From positions 310,001-374,000 of the forward strand of contig NZ_JAUMIT010000002.1 of assembly GCF_030519655.1 (NCBI RefSeq): a stretch of DNA of 64,000 bases, in the 5' to 3' direction. The notes beneath the pieces were generated by a model that did not search any database, had not been told where the DNA came from, and saw only the letters and a list, made by a program, of their open reading frames with translations. The translations under genes and the position numbers were made by a program. The DNA comes from Wenyingzhuangia gilva. GTDB taxonomy: Bacteria > Bacteroidota > Bacteroidia > Flavobacteriales > Flavobacteriaceae. Of the stretch, positions 44,264-54,035 are shown piece by piece; within the stretch, counting starts at the first letter, position 1; the number at the start of each line of letters is the position of its first letter.

Positions 44264-45814
44264 TTATTTAATTCCATGCATTTTTTGTACCAATACTTTG
44301 TTTAATCCAGCCATAATTAATCCAGCAATAATAGGGATGATTGTAAAGATTAAAAAGAAAGTTGATAAACTATATTTTTGAGTGATTTCTTCAATCATAC
44401 CACCTGTCATACCTGCTATTTTGTTACCTGTAGCAATAAACAAATAATATACTCCAAACATAATTCCAATCCATGAAGCAGGTACTAGTTTTGACACGTA
44501 AGATAAACCTACAGGAGAAATACATAACTCCCCTAAAGTATGAAATAAATAAGCTAAAATAAGCCATACCATACTAACTTTTACAACATTTTCAGTTGAT
44601 AAACCAAAGCTTCCATATGCTAGAAATCCAAAACCTAACCCTAACAGAATCAATCCTACAGCAAATTTAAAAGGTCCAGATAGGTTATATTTACTTTCCC
44701 ACCATTTTGAAAATACAGGAGCAAGCAAAATGATAAATAGTGAGTTTAAAATTCCAAACCATGTTGCAGGAACTTCTGTACCCGTGGTAAAAAATTCATT
44801 ATAAACCTTCCAGCCTACAATTCCCCAAATAATGATAAAACTTAATGACAAGATGATATTTCCAACTGGATATTTTTTGATAGTTTCTTTAAAAAGTTTT
44901 GCTAGTACATAGGTTATAATCGCTAATGGTACTATTGTTAAAATAGCATCTACTATTTTAAAAATAGTTCCAGCATTTCCAAATAATTCTCTTTGCGTGT
45001 ATTTGTCAGCAAAAATGGTCATAGATCCTCCTGCTTGTTCAAAAGCAGCCCAAAAGAAAATAGTAAAAATTGAAAAAACCATGATAACCATTATCCTATC
45101 AAGAATTACTTTTCTTGGAGTGTGTTCAACTGCTGTGGCAACTTCATTGTCTGTCTTTGCATATTCTTTTGATTTTTTTGGTGTTAAACCAATATGTCCA
45201 AAAATATCTTGGGTAAAGTAGAACTGCAACATTCCAAAAAACATGAATATTCCAGCCAATCCAAACCCCCAACTCCATGAAACTTTCTCACCAATATATC
45301 CACACAGCATAATCCCCAAAAAGGCACCAGCATTAACTCCCATATAAAACAAGGAATAAGCTCCATCTTTTTTTTCTGGATGACTAGCGTATGCATTAGA
45401 AATAATAGAGGTCATGTTAGGTTTAAAAAAACCATTTCCAATAATCAAACAACCAATACCGATATATAAAAATAAAGGAGTTTCTACAGCCATAGCAGCG
45501 TGTCCAAGAGTCATAATAAAAGCTCCTAAAATTACAGCCCATCGATATCCCAAAAGTTTATCTGCTAAAAGACCTCCAATAACGGGAGTAAAATAAACAG
45601 ACATAGTATATGTACCATACAAGGCCATTGCATCTTGAGTAGACCAAGCCCATCCGCCTTTTGCTAATTCTGATGTTAAAAATAATACCAGTAATGCACG
45701 CATTCCGTAATAAGAAAAACGTTCCCACATTTCTGTAAAAAATAAAATAAATAAACCTGCCGGATGTCCTAGCACATTACTACTGAAAAAATGATCGGAT
45801 GATTTTTGACTCAT
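44264..45814 (-). CDS. Proton-dependent oligopeptide transporter (POT family), first of a tandem pair
   Basis: Inner-membrane di/tripeptide-proton symporter of the MFS superfamily, 516 residues, about 14 helices. The proton-coupling ExxER-type motif is EMWERFSYYGMRALL (about 28-42) and the second POT motif is LFYMGVNAGAFLGIMLCGYIGE. Compared with the gene downstream of 47204 it carries an extra pair of helices in the middle (about 260-340). The pair is separated by 19 bases. Confidence 0.95.
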   Translation of the reverse strand: MSQKSSDHFFSSNVLGHPAGLFILFFTEMWERFSYYGMRALLVLFLTSELAKGGWAWSTQDAMALYGTYTMSVYFTPVIGGLLADKLLGYRWAVILGAFIMTLGHAAMAVETPLFLYIGIGCLIIGNGFFKPNMTSIISNAYASHPEKKDGAYSLFYMGVNAGAFLGIMLCGYIGEKVSWSWGFGLAGIFMFFGMLQFYFTQDIFGHIGLTPKKSKEYAKTDNEVATAVEHTPRKVILDRIMVIMVFSIFTIFFWAAFEQAGGSMTIFADKYTQRELFGNAGTIFKIVDAILTIVPLAIITYVLAKLFKETIKKYPVGNIILSLSFIIIWGIVGWKVYNEFFTTGTEVPATWFGILNSLFIILLAPVFSKWWESKYNLSGPFKFAVGLILLGLGFGFLAYGSFGLSTENVVKVSMVWLILAYLFHTLGELCISPVGLSYVSKLVPASWIGIMFGVYYLFIATGNKIAGMTGGMIEEITQKYSLSTFFLIFTIIPIIAGLIMAGLNKVLVQKMHGIK

Positions 45815-45833
45815 AATTTTTTTATAAATAATT

Positions 45834-47204
45834 TTAATTTTCGTTTTCTTCTGCTCCGTGTGTTAAGGCTTTTAATTTTTTAAGGAATAACAAAATTAAT
45901 CCTCCAAAAAGCATACAAAATAAAGCAATTCCGGTAAAAACAGCATATTCTCCTAAAGACGATGCTGACTCTCCTAATAATCCAGCTAATTTATTACCAA
46001 TACCAGTCATAGCAAAATAAACTCCCATCATAATAGAACCATACTTTACTGGTGATAATTTGGTAATGAAGGATAGTGCTACTGGAGAAGATGATAATTC
46101 TCCAATGGTATGAAACAAATAGGCTAATACAAGCCAGTACATTGCAGACTCTCCATTGTTGTTGTATTGCGCAACTGCAGCTGTCATAAATAAGAAACCA
46201 AACCCCATAATCATGGTACCTAAAGCCATTTTAAATAATGAAGAAGCTTCTTTGTTTTTTAACTTTCTTTTAGCCCAAAATCCAGCCACTGATGATCCAA
46301 GTAAAATGATAAACAATGCATTTAATGATTGAAACCATGAAGCAGGGACTGAATTACCAATTAAAGGTAGAGAGAATGGTAATGACCGATCTGTTTTTTC
46401 AGAGGTAAAAATATTCATCAAACCTCCTGCTTGTTCAAAAGCTCCCCAAAAGACAATAACAATTAAAAATGATAATAATAGAACTATAATTCTATCTTTT
46501 TCTATGGATGTTAAAGGTTTGTTGAATTCAATATTAGATTCTTGTTTATTTGATTTTCCTAAAAAATTACCAACGTGGGATAAATGTTTTTGTCCAAATA
46601 TGTATATAAGCTGCCCTAGTAACATACCTACACCAGCTAAGCCAAATCCATAATGCCAGCCAATGTTTTCACCAATATATCCAACTAATAATGAAGCTAA
46701 AAAAGCTCCTAAGTTTATTCCTATATAAAAAATAGTAAACCCTTTGTCTCTTCTAATATCTCCTTGCTTGTATAATCCACCAACCATGGTAGATATATTA
46801 GGTTTTAATAATCCTACTCCAGCAATAATTAATCCTAATCCAGTATAAAAAGCCCAATATTCTTCAATAGCTAATATTCCGTGTCCTAAAACTAAAAGGA
46901 AACCACCTATCATAACGGAACGTTTTTGTCCAATAAGCCTATCAGCAATAATACCTCCAGGTATTGATGCTACATAAACCAACATGGTATACCATCCGTA
47001 TAATGCTAAGGCTTCAGTTTGTGTCCATCCTAGTCCTGCATTCTTATCTGTTGTTTGTGCGACTAAATATAGAACAAGAATAGCTCTCATACCATAGTAT
47101 GAAAAACGCTCCCACATTTCTGTAAAAAATAAAATAAATAGACCTGAAGGGTGTCCTAGTATATTTTTTTGATTGCTTTTATTCTCTCCATACGTAAATT
47201 CCAT
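45834..47204 (-). CDS. Proton-dependent oligopeptide transporter (POT family), second of the tandem pair
   Basis: A 456-residue POT symporter with EMWERFSYYGMRAIL (about 29-43) and IFYIGINLGAFLASLLVGYIGE. It shares its opening (xxLGHPxGLFILFFTEMWERF) with the other POT, showing ancient duplication, but is shorter by about 60 residues, having 12 rather than 14 helices. First gene of the pair; a -7 element lies 22 bases upstream. Confidence 0.95.
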   Translation of the reverse strand: MEFTYGENKSNQKNILGHPSGLFILFFTEMWERFSYYGMRAILVLYLVAQTTDKNAGLGWTQTEALALYGWYTMLVYVASIPGGIIADRLIGQKRSVMIGGFLLVLGHGILAIEEYWAFYTGLGLIIAGVGLLKPNISTMVGGLYKQGDIRRDKGFTIFYIGINLGAFLASLLVGYIGENIGWHYGFGLAGVGMLLGQLIYIFGQKHLSHVGNFLGKSNKQESNIEFNKPLTSIEKDRIIVLLLSFLIVIVFWGAFEQAGGLMNIFTSEKTDRSLPFSLPLIGNSVPASWFQSLNALFIILLGSSVAGFWAKRKLKNKEASSLFKMALGTMIMGFGFLFMTAAVAQYNNNGESAMYWLVLAYLFHTIGELSSSPVALSFITKLSPVKYGSIMMGVYFAMTGIGNKLAGLLGESASSLGEYAVFTGIALFCMLFGGLILLFLKKLKALTHGAEENEN

Positions 47205-47226
47205 GTAATTATTAATTTTAAAGGTT

Positions 47227-47234
47227 CAAAAATA
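47227..47234 (-). promoter_or_regulatory. -7 element of the POT pair
   Basis: CAAAAATA on plus is TATTTTTG on minus, an exact -7 match 22 bases before the start at 47204. No -33 TTTG at the right distance. Confidence 0.45.
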
Positions 47235-47270
47235 CATTTTTGTATTTTGTTTCCCTTTGATATGTAAAAT

Positions 47271-47300
47271 AAAAAAAGCTGCCAATTGGCAGCTTTTTTT
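47271..47300. terminator. 30-bp perfect palindrome terminator
   Basis: AAAAAAAGCTGCCAA joined to its exact reverse complement. It ends the envelope gene pair (minus strand) upstream of the POT promoter. Confidence 0.9.
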
Positions 47301-47316
47301 ATTTTACATATGTTTT

Positions 47317-48618
47317 TTACAACCATTTGTTGTATCCAAATACAAGGTTTATACCGAATCTTAAGTTAACGTTTTTTATATCTTTAGGATTTCCCAATAC
47401 CTCATTTAATCTAGAAGTAGCAAAAAATAATTGAACTGGACCTAATTTTGTTGCGAAATTTAATCCTAAATCCATATCTCCTTGAGCATTTTTAATACCA
47501 ACAATACCATATGTAGATTTGTCTAGTGCTATGTTATACCCTAGAGCAAGAGTCGCTTCATTATTAGTATTAATAAGGTCGTTAAACATGGTAAGTCTAA
47601 GCTGGTGTATACGAGCTAATTTATAACTTGCAGAGAAATATGAGTTTGTAGCTAAGGATGTTCTGTAACTTTCACCTTTTCTTTCGCCTGTTCCTACATC
47701 ATCAGCTAATTTATCTCCAAATTTTTCAGCAATATCATCATCAGTGTCTAAATCAACACCATTAACCATCAAGTCTGTTTTATCGTTTAAATAATATTCC
47801 GTGATGTTCTCTTTCCAAGTGATAGAACCTATGTCATTAATAGCAGCCTCAATAACTAAATTTGGAATAATTTCGTAACTCGCTCCAATATCAAAACCAA
47901 AACCACTATTTGCAGTATTAATTTCATAGTCTTCACCATCTTTATAACCTGCGACTCTAGCTACCGCATCTTGTGTGTTTATTATCCAAGTTAAATCATC
48001 ATTTATATTAACTTTAGCATAACCATCTTCTTTAGTAGATCCGTTAGCAAGTCCAAGAATGTATTTAACACGAACACCAATCGCTAATTTATCATCTAAA
48101 AATTGTTGGGTAAATCCGATACCTCCTTCAGCATAGGCAGAACTATTGATTTTGTCGTTTAATAAAATTTCATCCTCAACACTATTAGCTAGCAAATTAA
48201 TAATTCCATTTTTACTCATTTGCCAATTAGAGTTTTCTTTAATATTAGCAAAGAAGCTTATAGAACCATGTTTGCGTTTAACAGATACAGTTAAAAGGTT
48301 AACGTTTACTTTCTGATTAAGTGTACTATAATCTCCTTCTATACTATTATAAAGATTTGTAAAATTATATTTTAACTTATCTGTTCCTTCTATTGGAGTT
48401 AATAAGTCTGAAGCTGAAAACCCATTACTAAATGCCATTCCTATGTTAGGCAAAGAAATAGATAAAGAGTTTTTAGGAATATATACAGGAGATATATCTG
48501 TAGATTGTTGAACGTAGTCTCCTAAATGAAAGAAAGAGATCTCACTTTGTGCTTTTACACTGTTGTAACCTAAGACAGTGAAAGCAAATATTGCTATTAA
48601 TTTTTTATAGTTTTTCAT
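47317..48618 (-). CDS. Outer-membrane beta-barrel protein (DUF5723-like)
   Basis: A 433-residue exported protein: signal peptide (about 1-23, ending VKAQ), then a beta-barrel like the PorV/DUF5723 group, with regular strands such as GIMAFSNGFSASDLL, LAIGVRVKYILGLANG and FGFDIGASYEI, and a final strand FGINLVFGYNKWL. It is 10 bases downstream of a large lipoprotein gene; the two probably form an outer-membrane pair. Confidence 0.82.
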   Translation of the reverse strand: MKNYKKLIAIFAFTVLGYNSVKAQSEISFFHLGDYVQQSTDISPVYIPKNSLSISLPNIGMAFSNGFSASDLLTPIEGTDKLKYNFTNLYNSIEGDYSTLNQKVNVNLLTVSVKRKHGSISFFANIKENSNWQMSKNGIINLLANSVEDEILLNDKINSSAYAEGGIGFTQQFLDDKLAIGVRVKYILGLANGSTKEDGYAKVNINDDLTWIINTQDAVARVAGYKDGEDYEINTANSGFGFDIGASYEIIPNLVIEAAINDIGSITWKENITEYYLNDKTDLMVNGVDLDTDDDIAEKFGDKLADDVGTGERKGESYRTSLATNSYFSASYKLARIHQLRLTMFNDLINTNNEATLALGYNIALDKSTYGIVGIKNAQGDMDLGLNFATKLGPVQLFFATSRLNEVLGNPKDIKNVNLRFGINLVFGYNKWL

Positions 48619-48628
48619 GTCTATGGAT

Positions 48629-50449
48629 TTAGTTTTTGCTTAATTTTAAATCTCCTTTAAGGGCTAAATCAATTCTAACTTGATCTGTACTTTTAACTTT
48701 GACTGCTGTAGCAGTTCCATCACCATTGCTATCTGTGTCAAATACAATTGATAAGTTTACATTGACAGCATCACTAAGTAATTTGATTTCAGATTCGTTA
48801 AAAGTAACTGCAAAATCATTTCCATTCATAGGAACATGAGCATTTATAACACTATTATTAGTGGTGTCTATAAGGTTGTTATTGTTGTCTAAATTGTAAA
48901 TAGAAAAACCATCTGTTCCTACAGGTGCTGCAACAATGGCTTGTATAGTTTTAGAAAATAGAACATTTTCATTTTCATCAACAAAATCCATATTGATAGT
49001 TCCGTTAAAAGGAATGGTGTTTTTTGTAGCAACTCTTAAAGATAATCTCTTTGCATTGTCTTGTATATCATCACCTAAGTCTAACTTAATAGGATCAGGA
49101 TTGAAAGTTACATCATCAAAAGTAACATGAAGAGGCAATTCTACATCTACATTAACACTCATTGTATTACTAATATTGAAAAAGTTGTTATTGGTAGTAG
49201 TAGAATTAGGGTTGGAAGTACCAGCAACATTTAAAATAAATTGAGTTGGTTTTTCATTTAATAAAGCCGCTAAGTTTGAGTTATTACTGTTTAATGTAAT
49301 TTCTGATGAAACAGCCGTGTTTGAACCAGCGGCGATCATTGCATAGTAATCACCAGCTGCTGCTGTATCTGTATTTTCAGCAATGTTATCACTTGGGTCT
49401 ATTCCTGGAGCATTAATTTCTAAAATATTATTAGAAGTAGCGTCTGTAGATATTCCCTCTAATTTAATACCAATAGGGAATCCGTATTCGTTTGTAGCAG
49501 AAAGTTTTAAAATAGGTTCTTCAAAAATAAGAGATCCTTCTCCAATCTCATTAAAAAAGTCCATGTCAAAACTTTGGCTGCTTACATTAAATCCACTTTT
49601 TTTGAAATCTCCTTCAGCAGTATTCACTATAGGGTTTTCAAGGGCAATTGTGTAGGTTAACTTATCATCTGAACTAACAAGATCTCCAGTTTCAAAGGTA
49701 ACAGTAGCGTCTAATTGTACAGCTATGTTGTTAAATCCACCTTTAGTATCTGGATCATTCTCAATATTTGTGTAGGTAAAATCAAAGTCATATCTATTTA
49801 AATCTACTGGTATAGTAAATTCATCAGACCCTGAGTTGTTGTTTAATATAAATTTTCTACAGTAGCTACCAGGGTATTCAGGATTTTCTATTAGTCCAGG
49901 TTCATTTGGGTCTTTTCTTTTAAAAGAAGGTATCGTAAATATAATTTCTGTTTGAGCCTCAGTAGTGGTTTCTAAAGTAATGGTAAAAGTACCTGAAGAA
50001 AAATCAGCAGCTGTTAGATCAGAATCTAAAGTTAGTGTTTGAATATCTTTAAATGAATCTTCTACTTTATCATCTGGAACTAATCCTAATGAGTAAGGTG
50101 CTTGCCCTATTAACCCAGAATCTTCCAAAAGGTTGAAATTACCATTAAATGTTTGATCTTCAACGTTTACGAAATCTGTGTTTTGACCACCATCTAAAGT
50201 TTGAGAATAAGAAAAAGTAATGATGTCATCAGTTCCAGTAGCTACTGTTAAATCTTCATTAAGTTCTTCAAATAATTGAGTAGCTGTATAGTTTACATAT
50301 CCAATAGGTATACCCGAAATAGGAATTTCTGGATCTTCTATTTCCTTATCAAAAAAAGAAGTGTCAAATGTGTCGGAACAGCTAACTGTACTAAAGAGTA
50401 CAGCAGCAACAAGAAAATGAAATCTTGTCTTTTTCATGTAGTTTTTCAT
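48629..50449 (-). CDS. Large cell-surface lipoprotein of unknown function
   Basis: From the ATG at 50449 the protein has about 606 residues with a lipoprotein signal (FLVAAVLFSTVSCSDTF, Cys about 23). The rest is a chain of Asp/Asn/Thr-rich beta-sandwich repeats (for example TDTAAAGDYYAMIAAGSNTAVS and NSTTTNNNFFNISNT), with no enzyme motif. The frame can be extended to 50503, but that passes through the -7 and into the -33 promoter elements. It is the first gene of the pair with the DUF5723-like barrel. Likely a surface-exposed binding or adhesion protein, unproven. Confidence 0.78.
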   Translation of the reverse strand: MKNYMKKTRFHFLVAAVLFSTVSCSDTFDTSFFDKEIEDPEIPISGIPIGYVNYTATQLFEELNEDLTVATGTDDIITFSYSQTLDGGQNTDFVNVEDQTFNGNFNLLEDSGLIGQAPYSLGLVPDDKVEDSFKDIQTLTLDSDLTAADFSSGTFTITLETTTEAQTEIIFTIPSFKRKDPNEPGLIENPEYPGSYCRKFILNNNSGSDEFTIPVDLNRYDFDFTYTNIENDPDTKGGFNNIAVQLDATVTFETGDLVSSDDKLTYTIALENPIVNTAEGDFKKSGFNVSSQSFDMDFFNEIGEGSLIFEEPILKLSATNEYGFPIGIKLEGISTDATSNNILEINAPGIDPSDNIAENTDTAAAGDYYAMIAAGSNTAVSSEITLNSNNSNLAALLNEKPTQFILNVAGTSNPNSTTTNNNFFNISNTMSVNVDVELPLHVTFDDVTFNPDPIKLDLGDDIQDNAKRLSLRVATKNTIPFNGTINMDFVDENENVLFSKTIQAIVAAPVGTDGFSIYNLDNNNNLIDTTNNSVINAHVPMNGNDFAVTFNESEIKLLSDAVNVNLSIVFDTDSNGDGTATAVKVKSTDQVRIDLALKGDLKLSKN

Positions 50450-50472
50450 AATTTTAATTATAGTTGTTGAAA

Positions 50473-50504
50473 CAAAAATAGGGAAATGAACCAGATTTAA
50501 CAAA
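50473..50504 (-). promoter_or_regulatory. Promoter of the surface lipoprotein operon
   Basis: On the minus strand TTTG (50504-50501), 20 bases, TATTTTTG (50480-50473): full consensus with ideal spacing, ending 24 bases before the ATG at 50449. Confidence 0.75.
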
Positions 50505-50652
50505 TGTTATCTTAATTAACCTTAGTTGTTTAATATTATAGATTCAAGCGATCTCTATTTTTGATAATATTTTAAAAAAGTAATGTAAAAATCTTTATTA
50601 TATAATCTTTACATGACTTAAATGCAAAGTTACCTATACATAAAAACTTTTG

Positions 50653-50690
50653 AGTAGCCCAATAGGACAAAATAGTAGCCCAATAAGACA
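50653..50690. repeat. Direct repeat AGTAGCCCAATARGACA x2
   Basis: AGTAGCCCAATAGGACA (50653-50669) and AGTAGCCCAATAAGACA (50674-50690) differ at one base and are 21 bp apart start to start, two turns of the helix. A GC-rich island in AT-rich DNA, it looks like a binding site for a regulator that contacts both copies on one DNA face. Confidence 0.65.
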
Positions 50691-50789
50691 TTTGTCTAGG
50701 TGTTTTGATTTATTAGAAAATCCATATAACTATTAATTGAGTGAAACCTAAGTTATTTTCTCTTTAGCTAAAGTTTAAAATAAGCAATG

Positions 50790-50797
50790 TATATTTG
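50790..50797 (+). promoter_or_regulatory. mvaA -7 element
   Basis: TATATTTG, exact consensus, 26 bases before the mvaA ATG. The -33 region reads GTTTAAA (50773-50779), a weak match. Confidence 0.6.
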
Positions 50798-50822
50798 CCA
50801 TAAATTTATAGCAAGTATCTAA

Positions 50823-52094
50823 ATGTCAAAATTAGTATCAGGTTTCTCTAAACTGAACAAAGAAGAAAAGATAGCATGGCTGTCAAATTATTTTTTAAAA
50901 GACAATGTAAATGCTAGCGACATTCTTCGTTTATATTGGAATTCCGACAAAAAATTACAGCAATTACATGACGATTTTATAGAAAATACCGTGTCTAATT
51001 ATTATATGCCATTTGGTGTGGCTCCTAATTTTATAATCAATGGTAAGCATTACACTATTCCTATGGCAATTGAAGAGAGTTCTGTGGTGGCTGCAGCTTC
51101 GTTAGTAGCAAAATTTTGGTCTGATAAAGGAGGTTTTAAAGCTGAAGTCATCAACACAGTTAAAGTAGGACAGGTACATTTTATGTATGATGGTGATAAA
51201 AGGGACTTACAAGAATATTTTTCTACAAAAAAATTTAACTTAATAGCTGTTACCAATGACATCACTGAAAATATGCGTAAGCGTGGTGGTGGTATTCTGG
51301 ATATCGAATTAAGAGATAAAACAGCTGATTTAGAAAATTATTATCAGTTACACGTTACTTTTGAAACCCAAGATTCCATGGGGGCTAATTTTATCAATTC
51401 TTGTTTGGAGGCGATGGCTCAAGAATTTAAAAAAGACGATATTCAAATAGTGATGAGTATTTTGTCTAATTACGTTCCAGAGTGTTTGGTTAAGGCAGAA
51501 GTGAGTTGTGAGGTTGAAAAATTACATCCAACAAATGGTGCTCTATTTGCTAAAAAAATGAAACAAGCTGTTGATATTGCAAATGTAGATCCTCATAGAG
51601 CGGTAACTCATAATAAAGGAGTCATGAATGGAATTGATGCTGTGGTGATTGCTACAGGGAATGATTTTAGAGCTGTTGAGGCTGGAGTACATGCATATGC
51701 TGCAAGAACAGGTAAATATAAAAGTTTGACATCTTGTAAGATAGAAAATGGTATTTTTACTTTTTCTATTGAAATACCTTTGGCTTTAGGTACTGTAGGT
51801 GGATTAACAAGTACACATCCATTGTCTAAATTATCTTTGGAAATGTTAGGCAATCCATCGGCAAAAGAATTAATGCAAATAATTGCTGTGGCTGGATTGG
51901 CACAAAATTTTGCAGCTTTAAGAGCATTAACAACTACTGGAATTCAACAAGGGCACATGAAAATGCACTTAGGGAATATTCTGAATCAGTTAGAAGCAAC
52001 CCAAGAAGAAAAAGAAGCGGTAACCAAAGAGTTATCAGGAAAAACCGTAAGTTATAGTGGAGTAGCTGATGTATTAAAAAAAATAAGAGCTTAA
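50823..52094 (+). CDS. mvaA: Hydroxymethylglutaryl-CoA reductase, class II
   Basis: Forms mevalonate from HMG-CoA for isoprenoid synthesis (written as degradative in Pseudomonas mevalonii, but biosynthetic in Bacteroidota). In the 423 residues all four catalytic positions are found: Glu84/85 in AIEESSVVAAA, Lys265 in NKGVMNGIDAV, Asp281 in ATGNDFRAVEAG and His378 in IQQGHMKMHLGN, each within a few residues of the P. mevalonii numbering. The stop codon overlaps the next gene's ATG (TAATG). Confidence 0.96.
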   Translation: MSKLVSGFSKLNKEEKIAWLSNYFLKDNVNASDILRLYWNSDKKLQQLHDDFIENTVSNYYMPFGVAPNFIINGKHYTIPMAIEESSVVAAASLVAKFWSDKGGFKAEVINTVKVGQVHFMYDGDKRDLQEYFSTKKFNLIAVTNDITENMRKRGGGILDIELRDKTADLENYYQLHVTFETQDSMGANFINSCLEAMAQEFKKDDIQIVMSILSNYVPECLVKAEVSCEVEKLHPTNGALFAKKMKQAVDIANVDPHRAVTHNKGVMNGIDAVVIATGNDFRAVEAGVHAYAARTGKYKSLTSCKIENGIFTFSIEIPLALGTVGGLTSTHPLSKLSLEMLGNPSAKELMQIIAVAGLAQNFAALRALTTTGIQQGHMKMHLGNILNQLEATQEEKEAVTKELSGKTVSYSGVADVLKKIRA

Positions 52095-53020
52095 TGCAAC
52101 AATTTTATAGCAATGGTAAATTATTAATTTCGGGAGAATATCTTGTTTTGGATGGGGCTGTTTCTTTGGCTTTGCCTACTAAATATGGGCAGTCTTTGGA
52201 GGTGAATAATACTACTGCAAATACCATCTGTTGGAAAAGTTATACTGTTGACAAAGAATGTTGGTTTAATGCGGAGTTTAATATTGATGATTTTGGAATC
52301 ATTAATAATTCATCTATCAAAAATGATGGAAATAAAATTGCCAAAACGCTTCAAGAAATATTAAGAACTGCAAAGTTGTTGAATCCTTACTTTCTTAAAG
52401 ACTGTAAAGGGTTAGAAATAAAAACAGCTTTAAGTTTTCCTAATTATTGGGGATTGGGAACTTCATCTACCTTAATTAATAACATTGCTACCTGGGCAAA
52501 TGTAAATGCTTTTGAATTGTTAGAAAAATCTTTTGGAGGTAGCGGATATGATATTGCTTGTGCTCAAAACAATCATGTGATTACTTACCAAAGAAATGGA
52601 ATTCAACCTGTTGTAAAACAAATAGATTTTAACCCTTCTTTTAAAAATGAATTGTTTTTTGTGTATTTAAATCAGAAACAAGACAGTAAGGAAGGAATTA
52701 AAATGTATCGTTCTTTGTCTGTTGATAAACAGAGTTATATTGATGAGATTAATAGCATAACCAATAAAATAATTGCTTCTAAAAGTATAGAAGAGTTTGC
52801 CAAATTATTAACTGAACATGAAATTTTTTTAGGAGATATTTTAAAGGTAAAACCAGTGAAAGAAAAATTATTTCCTGATTATCATGGAGCAGTAAAAAGT
52901 TTAGGAGCTTGGGGAGGTGATTTTGTTTTGGTAACAGGTACAGAAAAAGAAGTTAAAGATTATTTTTTAAGCAAAAACTACCCAACGATTATTTCTTACA
53001 ACGATATGATTTTGAATTAA
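52094..53020 (+). CDS. GYDIA-family GHMP kinase (mevalonate-pathway type)
   Basis: A 308-residue GHMP-superfamily kinase with the family tag GGSGYDIACAQ (about 149-159), an N-terminal GEYLVLDGAVSLALP and the glycine-rich GLGTSSTLINN region (motif 2). Its start overlaps the mvaA stop by one base, so the two are coupled; a mevalonate or phosphomevalonate kinase role is likely from context. The last bases overlap the convergent gene by 4 (TTAA). Confidence 0.88.
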   Translation: MQQFYSNGKLLISGEYLVLDGAVSLALPTKYGQSLEVNNTTANTICWKSYTVDKECWFNAEFNIDDFGIINNSSIKNDGNKIAKTLQEILRTAKLLNPYFLKDCKGLEIKTALSFPNYWGLGTSSTLINNIATWANVNAFELLEKSFGGSGYDIACAQNNHVITYQRNGIQPVVKQIDFNPSFKNELFFVYLNQKQDSKEGIKMYRSLSVDKQSYIDEINSITNKIIASKSIEEFAKLLTEHEIFLGDILKVKPVKEKLFPDYHGAVKSLGAWGGDFVLVTGTEKEVKDYFLSKNYPTIISYNDMILN

Positions 53021-53535
53021 TAATTATCAAAATCAATATCGTCTAAGCTATCAAACTCATCAAAATGAGTATCAAAGTCATCATCATCTAAATCAAACTC
53101 ATCTTTTTTAGGTTTGTCTGCTTTAAATTCTTTTTCAGGAGCTTCATCAGGAACCTCTCCAATGGTTAAAATTAACTTTGGTAATTCAGAAGTAGTTGTT
53201 TTGGTAACTTCTATCAGCTCACAGTAAAAAGTCCACATGTTTAAATAATCATATACATAAATTAATTTCTCTTCAGGATCTTCTATGTTTTGCTCAATAG
53301 TTGTTGTGGACATCGATAAAGCATTAGGATCATCATCCATAGAAAATAAAGGAATTTCTTCTCCTTGGTTCCATTCATCGTCAGATCTATAAAAAGAAGC
53401 CATTTCTTGACCGTTAAAACCAAATACTTTAGCAATTAACTTATGTAAATCCTCTAAGGTGCTTGATGAGTCTACCAAAAGGGTTCTAATTACATCTTTT
53501 TTTGTGTCTAGAATTACTCTTATTTTGTATATCAT
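53017..53535 (-). CDS. pRiA4b ORF-3-like (PF07929) protein
   Basis: A 172-residue cytoplasmic protein: YKIRVILDTKKDVIRTLLVDSSSTLEDLHKLIAKVFGF is the family opening, with a DDEWNQGEEIPLF stretch and YDYLNMWTFYCELIEV (the family's conserved tyrosine-aspartate segment). The C-terminal 40 residues are almost all acidic. The family name comes from a plasmid and a transposon passenger gene, but nothing mobile is nearby. Function unknown. Confidence 0.85.
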   Translation of the reverse strand: MIYKIRVILDTKKDVIRTLLVDSSSTLEDLHKLIAKVFGFNGQEMASFYRSDDEWNQGEEIPLFSMDDDPNALSMSTTTIEQNIEDPEEKLIYVYDYLNMWTFYCELIEVTKTTTSELPKLILTIGEVPDEAPEKEFKADKPKKDEFDLDDDDFDTHFDEFDSLDDIDFDNY

Positions 53536-53612
53536 TTCTTCTAATTTATGAATGCAAAAGTAGCTATAAAACTCAATAAATATGTAATTTTACAAGAATT
53601 AAAATAGGAAGA

Positions 53613-54026
53613 ATGGATTTTGAAAAAGCATTGATAAAAATAAATCAGGTGAGTAAAAACACTTTGATGGAAACATTGGGGATTGAGTATACTGAAATAG
53701 GGGAAAACTATTTAGTAGCTACAATGCCAGTAAATTCAAGAGTTCATCAGCCCTTAGGAATTTTACATGGAGGTGCTACGGTAGCTTTGGCAGAAAGTGT
53801 TGGTAGTGCTGCTTCATTTTTATTTGTGAATTCTAATGATTTTGTGGTAAAAGGAATTGAGATTTCTGCAAATCATCTAAAAAGTAAAACAGAAGGAGTG
53901 GTTACAGCAAAAGCAACTATTGTCCATAAAGGAAGAACGACTCATTTGTGGCAAGTAGCTATTACTGATGAAGATGGAGCGTTGATTTCCTTGTGTAAAA
54001 TTACCAATATTGTAATCCCTAAGTAA
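53613..54026 (+). CDS. Hotdog-fold thioesterase, PaaI/MenI type
   Basis: A 137-residue acyl-CoA thioesterase with the hotdog helix motif LGILHGGATVALAESVGSAAS (catalytic Glu about 63, after HGG). The isochorismate synthase starts 10 bases later, which suggests that it is the DHNA-CoA thioesterase step of menaquinone synthesis. A phenylacetyl-CoA-type role is the alternative. Confidence 0.88.
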   Translation: MDFEKALIKINQVSKNTLMETLGIEYTEIGENYLVATMPVNSRVHQPLGILHGGATVALAESVGSAASFLFVNSNDFVVKGIEISANHLKSKTEGVVTAKATIVHKGRTTHLWQVAITDEDGALISLCKITNIVIPK

Positions 54027-54035
54027 ACTTTTAAT

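Larger units (their letters stand above)
50450..50822. other. Divergent intergenic region with a 21-bp-period direct repeat
   Basis: No gene is supported. It holds the minus promoter (50473-50504), the inverted repeat ATGTAAA (50583-50589) / TTTACAT (50608-50614), the direct repeat at 50653-50690 and the mvaA -7 element (50790-50797). Confidence 0.55.

Noticed and set aside
50450-50503. Longer start for the surface lipoprotein
   Set aside because: The extension passes through the -7 and the -33 promoter elements; the ATG at 50449 gives a normal lipoprotein signal.
53017-53535. Mobile element hinted by the pRiA4b/IS passenger family name
   Set aside because: No transposase, inverted repeats or integrase nearby; the family is common on chromosomes.
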